DNA from: Saprospiraceae bacterium
Lineage (GTDB): Bacteria; Bacteroidota; Bacteroidia; Chitinophagales; Saprospiraceae
Length of the DNA: 9,174 nt
NCBI GenBank assembly: GCA_020436865.1
Contig: JAGQXA010000179.1
Coordinates: 1 to 9,174, forward strand
Direction of reading: 5' to 3'
Part shown: positions 7,101-9,174 of the stretch, piece after piece
Layout of the letters: the number at the start of each line of letters is the position of its first letter
Position numbering within the stretch: the first letter of the stretch is position 1
Notes under the pieces: model-generated
Told to the model about the DNA's origin: nothing
Database searches by the model: none
Seen by the model: the letters and a program-made list of their open reading frames with translations, nothing else
Translations under genes and position numbers: made by a program

Positions 7101-7664
7101 GGCGCAGAAGTTGGAGTAATCCGAACTGGCGGCATCGCCGAGCGTCACGCCCAGGTCGAGGATGCCCAGGTCGACGGCGTTGCACATCAGGTCGTACGGC
7201 ACGTTATCCGGCGTACCGTCGATGGTGATGGTGAATTGTACGCTGCCGCCGGAACTCAATCCGTTGCCCAGTTCCAGGCTGTAGTTCTGACTGCCCACGA
7301 AATCGAGGGCATAGTTCTGGCAGACGATCTCCTCGCAGGAAGCAATGATGTCGCAGCCGAACAGGCCGTCGTTCTCAAAAGCCCGGAAACAGACCTCGAG
7401 CGAAGGCGGAATGTCGTTCAGACAGGAAAAGGTTTGGGTATACTGTAGGTTCGGCAGGGCCGTAAAACAGCCGCCGGACTGCGGGTAGGTCACCCAGGCG
7501 CTTCCGTTGATCGCCACGCTCCAGAAAGGATCGGGAGCACCGAATACATCGGTGCAGGTCGTGGTGGAGGCGCCGGAATTGACGGTCAGGCTCACGGTGA
7601 TCTGGGCGCTGAGCATTCCCGAGAGGATCAGGATCAAAGAGGCAGTACTCAGTAGCTTTTTCAT
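4170..7664 (-). CDS. Large T9SS-secreted surface protein with SprB-like repeats and type B sorting domain
   Basis: The protein has 1164 aa. Residues 1-20 are a signal peptide (basic MKK, hydrophobic core, cleavage after LSA). Two homologous beta-sandwich/PPC-like modules follow, about 160-305 and 318-455. They share a cysteine near the start, a CAT-x-x-G-x-P stretch, a VWxxF strand and a CLxPxxxYxILIDG end. Next is a module with LCDGESITVGG (469-479) and GGCDSIV. From about 515 to 980 there are roughly six SprB-like repeats of 70-90 aa. Several begin with a Cys-Asp-Gly pattern (SLLCNGDTDG, ASCAGTCDG, VSCFGGSDG, VSCSGEADG), and most end in a DANGC-like turn. A PKD-like module (984-1064) precedes the CHU_C/gliding-motility C-terminal domain (1068-1164; FFPNAFSPNFDGSNDYF, WDGTFRGQKAQTGVYAY). 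That domain directs export by T9SS and usually surface retention or release. It probably acts in adhesion or gliding; no catalytic motif was seen. The neighbouring - strand gene has the same sorting domain. Confidence 0.92.
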   Translation of the reverse strand: MKKLLSTASLILILSGMLSAQITVSLTVNSGASTTTCTDVFGAPDPFWSVAINGSAWVTYPQSGGCFTALPNLQYTQTFSCLNDIPPSLEVCFRAFENDGLFGCDIIASCEEIVCQNYALDFVGSQNYSLELGNGLSSGGSVQFTITIDGTPDNVPYDLMCNAVDLGILDLGVTLGDAASSDYSNFCATNTGEPNPSSQGAGWSNNVGVWLTFTTGPNPLPYTYLQAVSDPSGLGDPVNLQVAIYESSDGTCTGTMTLFDQSYDTSSWDEEMSPNCLTPNTTYFILIDGVTDSQQETYGYFGLEILAYDIIEGADERCDAEDFGMIPDGGSVTTAGVRSNRCATSVGDPFIPAFVPQQSVWFRFIPPLSGHVIIEANNASPIPAGEDEIGLQIALIRSINNLCTGFFFEVESVYTAGDFDEVLEVSCLNPTRPYWILIDGDGNNTDGVFTLTITDAGDDTPILNQDITLCDGESITVGGSTYTQSGVYADTILIGGGCDSIVNTTLTVLEPIYVDLTIDSPASGSGIADGVATVGALSGGVPPFSYLWSPNVGSQTTATATGLPGNGTACVTIFDSNGCEGDTCFTVPFLVDIIPTVTNGSLLCNGDTDGTISLSAINGQPPYTFTWTNLDSGDSGTGNIPAAGDVVDIKNLTGGDYSITLTDGLSDTIVLANVFEPLPLQIDLLPTDASCAGTCDGQVQANVQGGTGGYTYTWDNAGSGDLLSGLCADAYTVTVEDANGCQEVMTTTVAEPPEFVATATVTANVSCFGGSDGSITVTTNGNPIAYQWSTTANTPSISGLPGGNYSVTVTNDDGCQAIAFATVQTPSAPVTVSIQLIEPVSCSGEADGVLQAVAGGPGTGFSYSWSNSAATSHANNLSTGNYTVTVVSNAGCTATASFFLDEPEPMVVEWSSKDITCLPGEEEGLIQVDTVSGGVGPYLYALNNGVFSSDPQFGSLTEGPYQLKVMDAAGCEQVIPVTITAPPELFADLGPDQMLALGEPLLLDASTNAVNALFTWAADGIPVLCPTFDCQTLELVPVASGTYTVVVQDTITQCRASDELYVEVRNDRKIFFPNAFSPNFDGSNDYFVMYGALGVNQVLNFRVFDRNGALVYEAAGFLPGDESYGWDGTFRGQKAQTGVYAYFAEIEFIDGDRVLFKGDVLLVR

Positions 7665-7977
7665 GGACGGGTCTTTATGAAAGGGTTTTCCGCCGGGAGG
7701 ATCTTAAGGGTAATGTACGCCGAAACCCCGGAGAATATTGCATAGCGGAGGCCGGGAATGGTGGTCTCGCTCTCTACATTGGGTCGCTTTTGCACTCTAC
7801 TTCTATGGAGTTGGAATGGCTGGCGATTCCATAGTCGGGAAGTAAAATTACTAGAATTTTGGATTGCTCGCTATAGGAACGTTTGCGTAGCGCTTTTCGC
7901 TGACCGCCCGGCCTAATGACAAAGCCCCGGCTGCGGGTAGCAAACCGGGGCTTCGGGTTGGTAGTAGGAGTACAAGT
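7665..7977. other. Intergenic region between the two surface-protein genes
   Basis: This 313-bp stretch has no credible gene. Its right part holds the terminator-like hairpin of the upstream - strand gene. The part from about 7665 to 7900 should contain the promoter and leader of the 1164-aa gene. No convincing Bacteroidota promoter pair (TTTG and TAnnTTTG) was found on the - strand. A 7-bp inverted repeat CTATGGA/TCCATAG (7803-7809 and 7828-7834) could be an operator or a leader stem. Confidence 0.5.
7922..7953 (-). terminator. GC-rich hairpin terminator downstream of the partial surface-protein gene
   Basis: AAGCCCCGG (7922-7930) pairs perfectly with CCGGGGCTT (7945-7953), a 9-bp stem with a 14-nt loop. 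On the - strand it lies 24 bases beyond the TAA stop of the gene ending at 7978, and the stem is followed by TTGTCATT, a short and imperfect U-rich tail. Strength, position and orientation fit a terminator for that gene. Confidence 0.72.
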
Positions 7978-9174
7978 TTATTTCACAATGGTCACATCCC
8001 CCCGGATGATCTCGCTTTCGGCGACATCCAGGCGGAGGATGTAGTAGTACGTACCGGCCGGCAGTTCGTTGCCGCTGTTGTCGGTACCCATCCAGGCATT
8101 CTCGTACGGGCCTTGCTGGAATACGATATCTCCCCAGCGGTTGAAGATCACGATCTCATTGTCGGGATACTTCGTGGGATCTTCCAGCAGGATGTCGAAC
8201 ACCAGTCCGTCGTTGATCCCGTCGCCGTTCGGGGTAATGCCGTTGGGAACGGTATCATCGGGATTGATGTCGCGGTCGACCGTGATCCGCACGGTAGCGG
8301 TATCGCACAGATTCGTACAAATGGTGTTGCACAATACGTATTCGAAGATCACTTCGCCGCTGAACAGGGGCGACACGGTATAGGTCAGATTGCCGTCGAC
8401 CGGATCGGTGATCGTACCGGAGACAGGCTGGCTGATGATGGTCAGCGTAAAATTGTCGACGCCGAAGGTAATATCGTTGTCGAGCAGGTTGATCTCGATG
8501 GAATCGTCGTTTCCGGAAATGATCTCATTGTCGTTGTTGGCTACGGGCAAGCCTTCGATCAGCACCTGCACCTCGGCGGAGCTGTAGTCGGGGCAGTTCG
8601 GGCCGGAGAGCGTCCAGGTGAGAATATTCGTGCCCGGGCCGAGATTGCTGACAAAGGTCTCAAAGTCTTCCGGCGAGTCGATGACGGCGCCGCCGGAGGC
8701 CGTCCACATACCCGTGGTGTTCTCCGGCTGGTTACCCAGCAGGAAGCCTTCGACCGAGCATTCATCGCCTTCGAACACCGCCTCGGCGTCGTCGAGCCCG
8801 ATGATCGCATTGACCGTCACCGTATCGGTTGCGGAACAACCGGAGAGCGAATTGGTCACCGTCAGCACATAGACCCCGCCTTCCTGCGCGATCGCACTCG
8901 GCTGGTTGACCGTGCCCGGGTCGAGCAGACCGGAGATGGCCGTCCACTGATAGGCGATGTCCGGACCCACTTCCGAGCCGGTGCCGTCGAGTACGACGGC
9001 GGCATCCAGACAGGTCAGGTCGACCGATGCCGGTCCGGCATCGGCCACCGGCACATCGGCCAGATCGGTAACGATGGCCTCGTCGGTGGAACTACAACCG
9101 TTGGAGTTGTTGGTGACCGTCAGTACGTAGGTGCCTCCTTCTTCCACTTCCACGACGGCCTGATCGCTGACGAA
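7978..9174 (-). CDS. T9SS-secreted surface protein with PKD/Ig-like repeats and type B sorting domain (partial, N-terminus outside window)
   Basis: 398 codons are visible. The frame stays open to the window edge, so the start, signal peptide and probably many repeats lie beyond 9174; the GTG at 9151-9153 lies inside a repeat and is not the start. Counting from that GTG, the first visible residues end one PKD/Ig-like repeat (EGGTYVLTVTNNSNGCSSTD) and a complete second repeat follows at about 34-116 (PVADAGP ... EGGVYVLTVTNSLSGCSATD). Residues 117-200 form an Ig-like module with GMWTASGG and GTNILTWTLSG. Residues 203-293 resemble a cadherin-like/Big_9 module (ANNDN, INLLDND, SGTITD). The last 90 residues are the CHU_C gliding-motility domain (VPNGITPNGDGINDG, IFNRWGDIVF, LPAGTYYYILRL), the T9SS type B signal. 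A surface adhesin or structural role is likely but inferred. It lies upstream of the 1164-aa gene on the same strand, with a terminator between them. Confidence 0.9.
   Translation of the reverse strand, partial: FVSDQAVVEVEEGGTYVLTVTNNSNGCSSTDEAIVTDLADVPVADAGPASVDLTCLDAAVVLDGTGSEVGPDIAYQWTAISGLLDPGTVNQPSAIAQEGGVYVLTVTNSLSGCSATDTVTVNAIIGLDDAEAVFEGDECSVEGFLLGNQPENTTGMWTASGGAVIDSPEDFETFVSNLGPGTNILTWTLSGPNCPDYSSAEVQVLIEGLPVANNDNEIISGNDDSIEINLLDNDITFGVDNFTLTIISQPVSGTITDPVDGNLTYTVSPLFSGEVIFEYVLCNTICTNLCDTATVRITVDRDINPDDTVPNGITPNGDGINDGLVFDILLEDPTKYPDNEIVIFNRWGDIVFQQGPYENAWMGTDNSGNELPAGTYYYILRLDVAESEIIRGDVTIVK

Noticed and set aside
7843..7850. Possible -7 element on the - strand (TAATTTTA) before the 1164-aa gene
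   Set aside because: It resembles the Bacteroidota TAnnTTTG box at 7 of 8 positions, but no TTTG -33 element lies at the right distance, so the match is not convincing.

Overview
The window looks like a chromosomal segment of a GC-rich Bacteroidota, most likely a Saprospiria/Lewinella-type bacterium. The main evidence is two large secreted proteins that end in the gliding-motility-associated (CHU_C, type B) C-terminal domain used by the type IX secretion system (T9SS), a system essentially confined to this phylum. The lack of clear Shine-Dalgarno sequences before the starts agrees with this. The genus is an inference; the phylum is well supported.

Layout. On the + strand are two fatty-acid beta-oxidation genes: a FadN-type bifunctional 3-hydroxyacyl-CoA dehydrogenase/enoyl-CoA hydratase (6-2396) and its partner thiolase FadA (2945-4117). 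Together they carry out hydration, dehydrogenation and thiolytic cleavage of acyl-CoA. Such genes are normally almost contiguous, but here 548 bp separate them. That gap holds a small, more AT-rich gene (2535-2906) for a four-helix-bundle protein of the '23S rRNA intervening sequence protein' (IVP) family. The gene is bracketed by heptanucleotide repeat arrays (GATGARA) in inverted orientation (2409-2439 against 2907-2937, 27 of 31 positions complementary, 29 of 31 counting G.U). A transcript through the operon could therefore fold the small gene out on a long stem, as rRNA intervening sequences do. This is the most interesting part of the window.

fadA ends at a second heptanucleotide array of different sequence (GTTGGWY, 4119-4146) with a close inverted copy that forms a hairpin. 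This lies between fadA and the convergent gene.

On the - strand are two surface or secreted proteins. The complete one (4170-7664, 1164 aa) has a signal peptide, two jelly-roll/PPC-like modules, a series of SprB-like repeats, a PKD-like module and a type B sorting domain. The other (7978-9174) is cut by the window edge; it has PKD/Ig-like repeats, a cadherin-like module and the same kind of sorting domain. A 313-bp gap between them holds a terminator-like hairpin and presumably the promoter of the 1164-aa gene. No rRNA, tRNA, CRISPR array or transposase was seen.
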